A DNA stretch of 64,000 bases from Annona cherimola (Eukaryota > Streptophyta > Magnoliopsida > Magnoliales > Annonaceae), in the NCBI GenBank assembly GCA_030490835.1, contig CM059975.1:4553579-4617578 (forward strand), given 5' to 3'. Of this stretch, positions 46,778 through 58,799 are shown in pieces. Below the pieces are notes generated by a model, which was not told the DNA's origin, searched no databases, and worked only from the letters and a program-made list of their open reading frames with translations. The translations under genes were made by a program, and so were the position numbers. Within the stretch, counting starts at the first letter, position 1. Each line of letters opens with the position of its first letter.

Positions 46778-48412
46778 TCAAGTCATATGTAAAAGGCCCT
46801 CCCTTTTAGAACCCAAATGGATTCCCCCAATTCCTCGATGCAGCTGGAGTGTCTGGCTCCGCACCACCTGAAGAACCACAGGCATCTCTGCCAAAAGAAA
46901 AGGAAATTTTCAGTGGATTTATCTCATAAGAATCAAGTAAAAAAGAACAAAAGTTTCAAGTCTCAGAAGAACAGAAAGAAATGAAATGAAAAGAGATAAG
47001 AAGCCATCAGAAGCAGCAAACTGAAACAATGCAACAAGATGGATAGCTTACTTCGAGCTTTCCAAAGATAAGAAAAGATTAGGCATGTGAATTAAGTAAA
47101 CTTCGTTAGGCCCTCCTTGGTTAGGAGGTAATTGGGTTTTAAAATATTATTTTTTACTTTTCCTCTGTTTAGGCCCTCCTTAGTGGATCCATCCAAACTC
47201 TTCTATAGTCAATACTCGATTTGCCTCCACCTCCCTATCTATTGTCCCCTCATTAACATCAAATTCTTCGTAATGACATCAGGTTTAACTCCTTTCAACT
47301 TTGCCTTTCGTTTGCACTTGTTATTCCCCTTTCTGTACAAATGAAATCTTAATTAACATGGCAAATTGGAGAACCTAAAAATGCTGAAGAGCATTATCAA
47401 AAAGCCGGTCATTACTTATTTTGAATCATAGAATTTCACACACTTTTTTTAGTACAGGAAATGAAAGGTAAGTTCTAGGAACAGGCTCCCAGCTAGATGA
47501 TAATCAAAGCAAAAGCTCAGAGTCTATGATCAAATTCCTCCCGTTGCACATTCGTCAATCCCCACGCAATTTAAACCTTCATGACAAGTTTGCATATTAT
47601 CATAGAGCTGGACCCCAGCGCCCGAATATTAGTTTGTTAGGTTTCTGTTATAATAGTAAAAAGAAACTTAGGGATCTCACAACCGGGCATTGGAGAAGGC
47701 AGCTATCAGCGAAGGCTAATCACACATAATGGTGCCAATAACAATGTGAGGAATTAATTCAGGTGGCTAGATTGAAGTGGTCAATAAGGAAGAAGGCAAA
47801 TTCTCAATGAAAGATGAATAAACAATCCCAAATGCCTCCTCATCCAACCCCTTAATTTTATCCCGTCAAGATAGTTGGAATACAGAGCATCCTACAAATC
47901 CCTAATTCACTGCACCTCCATTTTCCTTCCAGCCACCCAGACACAAGGGAAGCCGATTCAAGACCGCTCAATAAACAAAATCAAAAACTTGAAAACGAAA
48001 AGTGAAAAAATGAGGAATAGGTGGCATACTGGAAAGCTGTTCAACTTGCGCCGGAGTAAGCTTGGCGGAGAAACCGCAGGCAGCCGTCTTGTAGACATAA
48101 ACCAAAGATTCCCTCGCGGTCTCTTCGCTGTGAGGACAACAATCGCAAGGATAAGCCCAAAACAGAATCGATCCAGAACAAAACAAGAAAAGCCCAAATC
48201 CGAAATCAAGAGAAGATGGAAGAAGACCTCCCAAGAACGGTGCTGAGAGTGCGGAGGTGGTAGGCTTCGACGTCGTCGTCCCCTTCACGGGGTCTCTGCG
48301 TGTAGACGATGTGCACAGAGGCGCCAGTTTCTTCGGATTCCGCCATCAGGATAACTGAAATCGAGAAGAAGAAGAAGAGCAGCACGGCCGATGATTGCCG
48401 CTGTTGCTTCAT
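46778..48412 (-). CDS. Stand-alone subtilase-propeptide (inhibitor I9) protein, SPI-1-like
   Basis: Three exons on the - strand (48228-48412, 48030-48127, 46778-46887) join in frame into 130 residues. Residues 1-24 contain a hydrophobic run (LLFFFFSISVILMA), a likely signal peptide or anchor. The I9 propeptide fold follows: VHIVYTQRP (33-41), HLRTLSTVLGS, then SLVYVYKTAACGFSAKLTPAQVEQL, and a last exon with VVLQVVRSQTLQLH. The catalytic subtilase domain is absent and the gene ends soon after. This is the layout of Arabidopsis SPI-1, a propeptide-like inhibitor that binds mature subtilases, and inhibition of secreted subtilases is the likely role. The C terminus carries about 18 extra residues after QLH with no known motif. 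A start at Met23 is possible and would remove the signal sequence; Met1 is preferred because the hydrophobic segment looks genuine. Intron 2 is 1142 bp. Confidence 0.8.
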
Positions 48413-49019
48413 TTTTTTCTCCTCCCTCCTACGGACCTGTCTGCTGTGCGGGTTTTTAACGACAATCGCAGCAAAATGATGGGGAACCTGGGACGTCGTC
48501 GCATAGTTAAGATCGACTGACTCGTATGAGCGGTGGATCCAAAGGACCAGATTTTACGCCAATTGCACGGAGCTGGATAATGATGATCCAGTGCCTACCG
48601 GATTCATGCTTTCCTTAGTTTTTTTTTTTTAATTTTAAAATTTAAATCGTTTACCATATTTATCCATATATTTATTTTGACAAAATTCCTCGTTTACTTA
48701 CCAATTTTAACCTTAATTAAAACTATTCTCACAACATTTTATAAATTGTTCTCCCATGTAAGTAATAAGAAGAAAAAAAATATTTAAAAAGTGTAAGAAA
48801 GTAGGCAAAATACGAACAAGCTTCACGTGTTATCAAGTCGCTTTTATTAAAGTAATAGTTTTAGTTTTCAATTGTTTTAGAGTTACAACGACTTACCCTT
48901 ACGATACTAAGAAAAGAAATCTTATCTTGGATGCGAAACAGACTCACTTTAAAATGTGGAGCAAGAAAAAAAATTCAAGAACTGTACGTGCACTTACAAT
49001 TATTAGCTAATATATATTG
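48413..49019. other. SPI-1-like gene upstream region, then AT-rich DNA
   Basis: The first 200 bases are the 5' flank of the inhibitor gene. I see no clear TATA element. The rest is AT-rich with no feature. Confidence 0.35.
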
Positions 49020-50525
49020 AGAAAAAATATTCTGGTCTAGCTTCACTGCACTACAATTACATTGTAGTTACCCTAAAGTGGGCCCCACATAATCATAAAA
49101 TTATAATATATTTTGTTTATTATATTTAAAATTATGTATTCTATTATCATACTAATTTTCATCCTAATTGAATATGTGTATACACCCCATCTAAAAATGG
49201 TACAAATTTAATTTAATAAAATAGTTTGATGTAAATAACAACTTTAAAGTTATTTTTTCAACGTGTAAACCATTTGCTATAAAATTTATATATATATATA
49301 TATAAATGATTACATAAAGTATTAATACACTTAAGTACTTGTGGGGTACAATTTGAGCCAAATGCACTTTTAATTATGGTGCAATTTCAATGCAATGAGA
49401 GAGAGATTTTCAAGTGCAGCGCCATTGCATCGTAATTACAGTACAATTGCACTGAAATGGGCCTCACATAATGATAAAATCAAAATCTATTCCGCCTATT
49501 ATCTTTAGAATAATGTATTCTATTATAATATCAAATTTCATCTCAATCGGATATGCGTATAGACTTCGTAAGAAAATAATACAAATTCAACGTAATAAAA
49601 TAGTTTGATGTAAATAACAACTTTAAAGTGATTTTTTTCAGCATGTAAACTATTTGCTATAAAATTTATATATGGAGAAATTATTATATAAAATTTTATT
49701 GCATTCTAATATATGTTGGCCCAAAAATGGGCAAATGTATTATCGTTCTGGTACAATAGTGCTATATGGGAACAACTCTCATATATATATATATATATAG
49801 AGAAGCCTATTCCGGTGCAGCGCAACTGCACAGGAACAGTAGTGCAATTGCCAAAAAATGAGCATCACATATATTATCATTTATTCATATATAAATTTTA
49901 TAGGAAATGATTTACATGTTAAAAAACCACTTTAAAGTTATTATTTGTATCAAATTATTTTATTACGTTGAATTTGTATCATTTTCAGATAGAGTCCTTA
50001 TACATATCTGATTTGAGATAAAAATTGGTATAATAATACAATGCATTATTCTAAATATAATGAGTGAAATAAATTATAATTTTATGATCATGTGGGGCCT
50101 ATTTTGGCGCAATTAAACCGCTATTACGGTGTAGTTGCGCTGCACTTGAATATTTCTCATATATATATATTTATGCGAGACTTGTTCCGGTGCAGAAGTG
50201 GTACATTTGCCTAAAAATTAGCCCCACACATATTAGAATGCAATAAAATTTTATATAATTATTTATCTATATATAAATTTTATAGCAAATAATCTACATG
50301 TTGAAAAAATCGCTTTAAAATTATTATTTACATTAAACTATTTTATTACGTCGAATATATACTATTTTCAAATAGGGTCCATATATATATCCAATTGGTA
50401 TAATGATAAAATACATTATTCTAAATACAATTGGTAGAATATATTATAATTTTATGATCATACGGGACTTATTTTGATGCAACTGTATAGTAATTACGGT
50501 GTGGTTGCTCTGCACTTAAATATAA
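49020..50525. repeat. Cluster of four family B repeats in both orientations
   Basis: Copies lie at about 49020-49370 and 49390-49720 in one orientation, and at about 49795-50165 and 50180-50525 in the other. Shared wording: 'aatcataaaattataatata', 'gatgtaaataacaacttta', 'ctataaaatttatatat', plus terminal segments rich in 'gtgcagcgc' and 'aattgca'. Each unit is about 320-370 bp, and the head-to-head arrangement gives a large inverted repeat. No transposase is present, so these are non-autonomous elements of unknown class. Confidence 0.7.
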
Positions 50526-52156
50526 ATCTCTCTCTCTGTTCCAATTATATAAATCATAGAAAATACAATTATATAATGAAGGAATGGATGCCTACTCAAT
50601 TAATCATCCACAAGAAGAAAAAGATCCATACATTAATTTTTAATGCAAGGCATGACCTTGTCAGCTTACTTAGTACACTTTAAAAATTTATTTATTAATT
50701 ATTTTTTATTTTTCATAAACTTATTAATCAAGATATATTTAATGAATAAATCAATTATTATTATTTTTAGATATACATATGAATCTTTTTATAATTTTAA
50801 ATATAACAGTATTTTAGCTATTTTTAATGGTTGAAAATTACTAAAATAATCAGGTGTTTAAAAATCTAAAAATAACAAAACTTAATCTATATATTAAATA
50901 CACCTAAATTAACAAGTTTACCAGAAATAAGTAAAAAAAAAAAAATTAAATAGATTTTTTAGAACTGGCTAAGTAAGATCTTATATTGTAAATTTGGTCG
51001 ATTTCCTCCAGCGGCACCAAATTTCGAAAGACGGTGGATCTTCGTCATCTTCAGCAATGTAAGATCGCTTTTCTCCAAAATCACATCTTCTACATATCGA
51101 CTTCCCCTCATGGTTCCGAAATTTGCGTTGATTTCATTCGCCGCTTCCTAATTTCGATTGCACTGTTTCTCCATCCTTGGAAATGGAGATGGCATTTATT
51201 CGTCATATTCGTAATTATGCCTGCTTCTCTATCTTTTTAAAACTGGTCTAAAATGCAATAAAATGATAAGTTCTAGATCCGATGGTATTTTAGGTAGTTA
51301 AAAAAAAAATTCAAAAATTTATGGGTACATTTGGAATTAAGTAAAAATTCATGAGTACATTTGAAATTCACCTAATATCACATTTTAAAAAATTCACAAC
51401 ATATAAATGTATCATTAGTTTCACTGCATAAAATATTACCCGCGTCTAACAACCAGATTTCGTATTGAACTTCAAACCTGGCTTGAAACCGATCCACTTT
51501 CCGAGCCCATCTTTCAACCCAACCCAACGGGCTTTAAATAGGGTAAAAAGGTGGAACCCAACCCACTCCACCCCCAGCCCTAATTGAATTATTAAAGATC
51601 ATTATCATGATGCATCATCCCCATCGACATATTGACGCGGACGTGTACCGAACCTTATCTCCACTTGCAATTTTATATTCTGATTTTCATCCAATCCCCT
51701 CATTACAGACAATAATTAGGATAAGCAACATCCCACTGATGTTACTATGCAGGTAAAGCGGATGGCATTGCTTCTCTCTACACATTCGTCATCAGTTCTT
51801 GAATGATTGAGCATTCGAAGATAAAATCAAAACAGATACAAGATTGGATCAGAGAAATTATTAAAAAAAAAAAAAAAAGAGAGAGACGATAACCCAGTTA
51901 AACGGAAACAGCAGGCAAGCCACACCGCTCATATAGAGAGCTTCTTCAATTAACAAAATTATCTTCATACTACAGGACTCTATGTACATGACGCTACTAC
52001 TGCGTTCTTCTCTCAATACTGAAAATAAAAGAAACGGAACCACCATAGGGAAAAGCCAGCAGCAACGCAGAAAACAAGCAGCTGTTTGGACACACCATTA
52101 CATGCAACTGCTCCTTCTCTCGCCCCATCTTTTGGTCTGTTTGGGCTACCTCAGGC
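50526..52156. other. Intergenic DNA with a foldback relic; DRM1 3' region on the right
   Basis: An eroded family C foldback spans about 50640-50955 ('aaatacacctaaattaaca' on the right, a diverged partner on the left). No gene is supported. A poly-A/(ga)n tract lies at 51862-51886. The segment next to 52156 should contain the DRM1 3' untranslated region. Confidence 0.4.
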
Positions 52157-52852
52157 TCAGCGGTGGTTGCTCCTGGTGTCGTCGCTATAAAGCCTGTTAA
52201 ACAGAGAATCGCAAGACAGACATCATCAGAGCAGATCGAGATTCTTTATATATATAAAAAAAAATTAATATTTTTTTAAAATAAAAATGTAAAAAAAATA
52301 ATAATAATACCAGTCGTAAACGGTGGGTGAGTTGGGCTGGGGCTTGTCGAACAACTGGGCGCCGATGCCCTTGGTGGCGAGGTTGCTGCCGGGGTTGAAG
52401 ACGCTGCGCCACACGTTGTCCTTGCGAGCCGATGATGGAGTGTTGGGAGTCCCAGGCGTGGTTGGGGTGGCGGGTATGGACGCCGATCTCTGGTATTTGC
52501 TGCTTCCTTCCCCCACTGCACAAACGCATTAAAACATTTTCATTGGACGGTCCGCTAAAAACGGGCACTACATATGACATGCTTTACAAATTATAATATG
52601 ATAAAATCGTATTACTGAATTTCTAAGACCCAATTGAGCCTCGCAAACAATAACAGTTCGTCGGGCACATCCAAGCCTATGCATGCCGTATTTACTTAAC
52701 GGGTGAAAAAAGGGGTTATTTGAAGAGGAGGAGGAGATAAAGCAACCTTTGACGTCCAGAGTTTTGGTGGAGAGCTTCCTTAGCTTGCCCAGACCTTGAT
52801 CGGGGTGTGGCCCTGCCACCACATCGTCCCAAAGCTTCTCTAGCAAAACCAT
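52157..52852 (-). CDS. DRM1: Dormancy-associated / auxin-repressed protein (DRM1/ARP family)
   Basis: Three exons on the - strand (52747-52852, 52311-52515, 52157-52193) join in frame into 115 residues, the usual length of the family. The N terminus [15 protein letters not shown] and the segment GLGKLRKL are family hallmarks. Residues of exon 2 include the Thr/Pro-rich [20 protein letters not shown] block and [13 protein letters not shown], followed by [14 protein letters not shown]. Exon 3 adds [11 protein letters not shown]. The protein is predicted to be disordered, with no enzyme motif or membrane segment. In other plants the gene is induced in dormant buds and under sugar starvation and repressed by auxin; its molecular role is not settled. 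A TATA-like string (tttaaata on +, 52945-52952) lies about 95 bases upstream of the start. The 693-bp tandem array begins about 390 bases upstream of the start codon. Confidence 0.95.
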
Positions 52853-53240
52853 GATGAAGAATCACACTACAAACTTACACTCGCTGCCTACTCACTTTTT
52901 CCCCCCTACTCTGCGCACACGGAAAAGACGATGATGGTGATGCGTTTAAATAGCCGAAACAGTTGAGTAGGTCGCGGATAAGGATGAGGAGACCGTGGGA
53001 CCCGGTAAAATTCCAAAAAGCCACATGTAATCGCTCGCGTGTGCTCTACCCTCGACAATGCAGGTGAAAATTCTGCCTCACGGCTGATGACCCGGTTATG
53101 TGCTGCTGAGTGCCGAGCCGTTAAAGTCCATGTGGTAAAATGTTTAAGGAAAAAATAAAAAAGTGGAAACGAATTATGGGAAAATTTTGAAGAAGTGAGT
53201 GAATGATGCGACATAATATATAGAGGACATAATTAGGCGT
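52853..53240 (-). promoter_or_regulatory. DRM1 upstream region
   Basis: This is the short unique flank between the DRM1 start codon and the tandem array. It contains a TATA-like element (52945-52952) and a GC-richer block at 52970-53110. No further regulatory site is clear enough to call. Confidence 0.5.
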
Positions 53241-55970
53241 AAGGAAAATAAAAATAAAATAGCTAGAAGAGTTGGACCAAAATTTTTTTTTTAAGTAAAT
53301 TGAAATATATATCAAAAGATACTAGGGATTAATATTTATGCCAACAAAAAATTAAATTATTTTATTTATACAAGAAATTTAAAAGTTTTTAATTTATGTC
53401 AACATTTTTTAAATCAGTTTCATTCATGTCAATATTAATAATTGTAGATAATTTTCAAGTTAAATATGTTGTGAATTGATAAAAATGACCCTAGAGATAT
53501 GAGCATGGTGGTCTCAACAATTTAGGGTCATTTTTCTACATCACAATTGATTTAACTTGTAAATTTGATACTAATTTTTGCATGTCCCAAACACACATAT
53601 AATGACGATAATTTGCCACAAGAGACAGCGCCCCGGTAGTAGCTCGGTTTGCCACATATGGAGGAGGCGCAAGGTTGGATCGTTGCTGATGCAAGTATTT
53701 TATAAGTGTTCCTTTGATAGTTGGAGTATTTACAAAAAAAAAAATATATATCTTGTGAAGGTATTAAAATATAATATCAGTTATCATAGTGTATATAATA
53801 TCGATAAAAGAAAATTTTAATTTTTCATTGATAAGAATATTAATGCTACAAAATACATTAAAAGTAAATTTTATTTTGCATCTTACCAAAATGCATCTTC
53901 TGTATACTTTACATTTTTTTTCACCACTTAAGGAAAATAAAAATAAAATAGCTAGAAGAGTTGGACCAAAAATTTTTTTTTAAGTAAATTGAAATATATA
54001 TCAAAAGATACTAGGTATTAATATTTGTGCCAATGAAAAATTAAATTATTTTATTTATACAAGAAATTTAAAAGTTTTTAATTTATGTTAACCTTTTTTA
54101 AATCAGTTTCATTCATGTCAATATTAATAGTTGTAGATAATTTTCAAGTTAAATATGTTGTGAATTGATAAAAATGACCCTAGAGATATGATCATGGTGG
54201 TCTCAACAATTTAGGGTCATTTTTCTACATCACAATTTATTTAACTTGTAAATTTGATACTAATTTTTGTATGTCCCAAACACACATATAATGACGATAA
54301 TTTGCCACAAGAGACAGCGCCCCGGTAGTAGTAGCTCGGTTTGCCACATATGGAGGAGGCGCAAGGTTGGATCGTTGCTGATGCAAGTATTTTATAAGTG
54401 TTCCTTTGATAGTTGGAGTATTTACAAAAAAATATATATATATCTTGTGAAGGTATTAAAATATAATATCAAGTTATCATAGGTGTATATAATATCGATA
54501 AAAGAAAATTTTAATTTTTCATTGATAAGAATATTAATGCTACAAAATACATTAAAAGTAAATTTTATTTTGCATCTTACCAAAATGCATCTTCTGTATA
54601 CTTTACATTTTTTTTTCACCACTTAAGGAAAATAAAAATAAAATAGCTAGAAGAGTTGGACCAAAAATTTTTTTTTTAAGTAAATTGAAATATATATCAA
54701 AAGATACTAGGTATTAATATTTGTGCCAATGAAAAATTAAATTATTTTATTTATACAAGAAATTTAAAAGTTTTTAATTTATGTTAACCTTTTTTAAATC
54801 AGTTTCATTCATGTCAATATTAATAGTTGTAGATAATTTTCAAGTTAAATATGTTGTGAATTGATAAAAATGACCCTAGAGATATGATCATGGTGGTCTC
54901 AACAATTTAGGGTCATTTTTCTACATCACAATTTATTTAACTTGTAAATTTGATACTAATTTTTGTATGTCCCAAACACACATAAAATGACGATAATTTG
55001 CCACAAGAGACAGCGCCCCGGGTAGTAGCTCGGTTTGCCACATATGGAGGAGGCGCAAGGTTTGGATCGTTGCTGATGCAAGTATTTTATAAGTGTTCCT
55101 TTGATAGTTGGAGTATTTACAAAAAAAAAAAAAATATATCTTGTGAAGGTATTAAAATATAATATCAGTTATCATAGTGTATATAATATCGATAAAAGAA
55201 AATTTTAATTTTTCATTGATAAGAATATTAATGCTACAAAATACATTAAAAGTAAATTTTATTTTGCATCTTACCAAAATGCATCTTCTGTATACTTTAC
55301 ATTTTTTTTCACCACTTAAGGAAAATAAAAATAAAATAGCTAGAAGAGTTGGACCAAAAATTTTTTTTTAAGTAAATTGAAATATATATCAAAAGATACT
55401 AGGTATTAATATTTGTGCCAATGGAAAAATTAAATATTTTATTTATACAAGAAATTTAAAAGTTTTTAATTTATGTTAACCTTTTTTAAATCAGTTTCAT
55501 TCATGTCAATATTAATAGTTGTAGATAATTTTCAAGTTTAAATATGTTGTGAATTGATAAAAATGACCCTAGAGATATGATCATGGTGGTCTCAACAATT
55601 TAGGGTCATTTTTCTACATCACAATTTATTTAACTTGTAAATTTGATACTAATTTTTTGTATGTCCCAAACACACATATAATGACGATAATTTGCCACAA
55701 GAGACGGCGCCTGGTAGTAGCTCTGCTTGCCACATATGGAGGAGGCGCAAGGTTGGATTGTTGCTGATGCAAGTATTTTATAAGTGTTTGATAGTTAGAG
55801 TATTTATAAAAAAAAGAAAATTATCGTGAGGGTTTATGAAGGTATTTAAATATAATATCAGTTATCACAGTGTATATAATATTGATAAAAGAATAATTTA
55901 ATTTTTCATTAATAAGAATATTAATGCTACAAAAATGCATTCTTCTGTATACTTTTACATTTTTTTTCTT
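53241..55970. repeat. Tandem array: four copies of a unit of about 693 bp
   Basis: Units start with 'aaggaaaataaaaataaaat' at 53241, 53930, 54625 and 55318, giving periods of 689, 695 and 693 bp; the fourth unit is about 650 bp and diverges in its last 200 bases. Copies 2 and 3 are nearly identical. Each unit contains an imperfect palindrome with arms of about 40 bp around 'gaccctagagatatga' and 'aacaatttagggtcattttt', and a GC-richer island ('agagacagcgccccgg', 'ggaggaggcgcaaggtt'). Short frames repeat with the array (for example 53578-53820 and 54267-54482). They have no family match and change between copies through indels, so I do not call them genes. Confidence 0.92.
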
Positions 55971-56759
55971 TTTTTGTTTCCTGAGGGGAGGACGACCGGT
56001 TGAAATGGTTACGATTTTTTACTCTACCCGGGGGCGTGCGGGCAAGAGCGCGATTCTTTTAGGCGCTTGAAACGAGCAAAGGTGCGATCGGCGTTCAGAA
56101 GAAAATATCTATTTTCCTCTACGTATGGGACGGATGACACGCGGCCGACGATGATTCCAAAGCTGGATGCATGTGGGGCCTACCTCTTGAAGGGGCATAA
56201 TTTTCCAGAGAGTGACCTGGTGGCACGTGGACGGTTAAAAAAGGAAGCGGACAGAAGCTGATGGCCGGGCATGGGCGGGCGCAGAGGCGGCTGCCAGTGC
56301 CAGCTTGACTAATTCCGCGGCCAACTGATGGAGCCATGCCCATGGAGGACCATAAAGCGGTGCTGTTGTCCAGCACCGAGTCTCACAAGTCGCTCCCCAT
56401 AACTAATCTTGTCAGAAATCGAACGTGATTGAACGGGTATGGTTCGAACCGGTTCGACCGGTTAAACAAATCGGTTTGAACCGGTGACGTAAGCATGATA
56501 TATTTATGATGTCATAAATTTTAAATTAATTTTAAATTTTAAATAAATATATTGATAAAATTAGTATTTTTATAAATCCTAAATTATATATGTTAAATCA
56601 TGTCCCGACCTGCAGAAAAAATTAATAGCAAGATTTAAAAAATCTATAAACATTGCATTTCTTAGTATATCTAACCTATTAGCTAGTATTCCATATTTGA
56701 CATGTAGTAGGTCTTACTTAATGTAAACAATAGATATCCGAGCATTGATTCTTTCCAAC
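55971..56759. other. GC-richer spacer with accggtt-type repeat fragment
   Basis: The interval 55980-56400 is GC-richer and contains a perfect CACGTG at 56224-56229, but no coding frame I can assign (a 64-codon frame at 56067-56261 has no motif). At 56432-56485 the wording 'ggttcgaaccggttcgaccg' matches the accggtt-rich element at 63079 onward. Confidence 0.4.
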
Positions 56760-57045
56760 CCGTCAAAAAATATTTTTTTTAATTTTTTGAAAAATATTTT
56801 TATAAACATGACAATCTAGTTATATTTAATCTATAAACCAAGTTTTACCATTTTTGAATATATATATTTATTTTGGATTTTTAAATACCATACCCATGTA
56901 TTTAAAACTCCAAAATAAATATATATATATATATAAAAATAGTAAAAACTTGGTTTATAGTTTATAAATTAAATATAACTATATTAACATGTTTATAAAA
57001 AAAATTTCAAAAAAAAAACAAAAAATATATATTTTTGATGGGTCT
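56760..57045. repeat. Foldback element, family C
   Basis: The left arm ('aatctagttatatttaatct', 'ataaaccaagttttacc') and right arm ('agtaaaaacttggtttat', 'aaatataactatattaac') are inverted copies with outer A/T-rich ends, around a short centre at about 56890-56910. Confidence 0.75.
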
Positions 57046-57119
57046 CAGAACTCTCGGTAAAGATCGTTTCAGGCAGATATTTCCCTTCATATTCGCCTAG
57101 ACCAGAATGCACTAGTGTA

Positions 57120-57492
57120 GTCGCCGAAAATGGAGATGGCGCAGCTCTGATGGACGTCGCTGCTGTGCTTGTCGCCGGAAATGGAAAGAACGTTGTTGCT
57201 CATCGCCGGAAATGGAGGGATCGTGGCTCTACTGGTCGCCGAATGCCCATCAGACGTTGCTACTCTGTTGGTTGCCGGAAATGGATGAGGTCGTTGCTTT
57301 GCTGTCGCCGAATGCCGATCGGACGAGATGAAGACGCCTAGACGTCGTGAGCTAGGGTAGTACCGCAACAGGAGGTCACCGATTGGGGCTTCTCATGGTC
57401 GATCGGAAAGTCCCTGCTCTGCTGGTCGCCGGAAATGAAAGGAAATCGTTTGCTCGTCGCCGGAAATGGAGAGATCGCCGGAAATGGGTCCA
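57120..57492. repeat. GC-rich minisatellite of gtcgccggaaatgg type
   Basis: The core 'cgccggaaatgg', or close variants such as 'cgccgaaaatgg' and 'gccgaatgccg', recurs about ten times at irregular spacing of roughly 15-60 bases. Frames on both strands (57087-57368, 57150-57341, 57338-57535) arise from the repetition and are not supported as genes. Confidence 0.7.
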
Positions 57493-58019
57493 ACCAGCTT
57501 TTAAGTAATTTGCATGTTGCCAGTAAAGTTTTCATTTTTAAGGGGGCTACGCTTAGCGTGTATTGGGTTGTGTTTGGGGCTACGTCTCGTTACTTTTGGT
57601 GGTTGGGGGCTTGTTTGGCCTGACAGTGAAATTACAGTACAATCGTATGGTAAGCGAAAGTGCTAGTTCATCTGTAAAAAATGCACCATTTTTCAACCAC
57701 TTAAGTTACAGTGGGATCGGCCACGACGCAAGCGGCTTCCTGGTAACTCAAGGTTATTACACAATCGACGCAGGTTCGAATGGTTGGTGGCATTAGTCTT
57801 TTTTTTAATTTTAATGAGACCATGAGAGTATCCATCAGTTAAACATTAAAGATATCGTTATATGTCCCGTTGGAATGTTATATGGAAATAGTAAGAATGT
57901 CTCGTAGCCAAATTTTAATATCAGTTGAGATAATTATAAATAATTGTTAAAAAAAATTACATCGGGATTGAAAATGAAAGTGACATCACGGGACTTCCGA
58001 ACATCTACGAGGTGTTGAT
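57493..58019. other. Intergenic DNA with a tRNA-like segment
   Basis: At about 57718-57783 the string 'gacgcaagcggcttcctgg' followed by 'cgcaggttcgaatggttgg' resembles an A-box/B-box pair, possibly a SINE head. No cloverleaf can be drawn confidently, so no tRNA is called. Confidence 0.3.
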
Positions 58020-58450
58020 GGTTGATGCAAAATTCAATCCATTTATTGTATTTAACATCATTTATTAACTAAAAGATCAAGTTTTACCTAAATTCAATAT
58101 GTACATTGGTCATACTTACTTAAAAATGCGTACATTATTTACTTAAAAATAGGTACATTCATGTGTAAATTATGAAAATATTTAAATTCATTCACATGTA
58201 CATTAGAATGTAGTAATACTTTATAGAATTATTTATCCATATAACAATGATATTTTAGATGATTTAAATGTTGAAAATATTATTTAAAAATTAAAATTTA
58301 GCATTAATTTATTTTACTATGTTGATTTTACATGTTTGTAGGTGGGACCCATGTATGATGATACTAAATAAATGAAAGAATTGTTATAAAAATATAAACG
58401 ATGCTAAATATAATAGATGAAGTGGATTTTGTGTCAATCATCTAAAAATT
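58020..58450. repeat. Family B repeat, diverged copy
   Basis: The wording 'catttattgtatttaacatc', 'tgtagtaatactttatagaa' and 'gatgctaaatataatagatg' places it with the copies at 6780-7165 and 49020-50525. Confidence 0.45.
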
Positions 58451-58799
58451 AAAAATAGAAAGGATTCTATAAAAGAAGGGTTCTATAAAAATATCCTCAT
58501 CGAGGGATAATGCCAACTAGGTGTTGTTGCATGCAATGGCTACCACATTGCCCATGCATGATTGACTCCCTCCAATGGGTCTGTGAAAGCTTTTTCTTCT
58601 TACTAACTAGATGTGAGCATAATCTCCTGTATTGATAGCTGGGAGTTTATTATCTTCTACATGATATTCGAGAGCATGTGATTTTCCTCTTGAAAATTAT
58701 AGAAAGTCATAGAGCTTAATTGTAATATAAATTGAGATGTCATGTAAAAGTACATCAATAAAAAAGTTACAAAGACAAAATTCTATACATTTGGATGCA

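Noticed and set aside
53578..55371. Repeated short frames in the 693-bp array
   Set aside because: Near-identical because the DNA is repeated; they are disrupted by indels between copies and show no coding signature.
57718..57783. Possible tRNA gene on the + strand
   Set aside because: Only a B-box-like ggttcgaat is convincing; acceptor stem pairing is absent.
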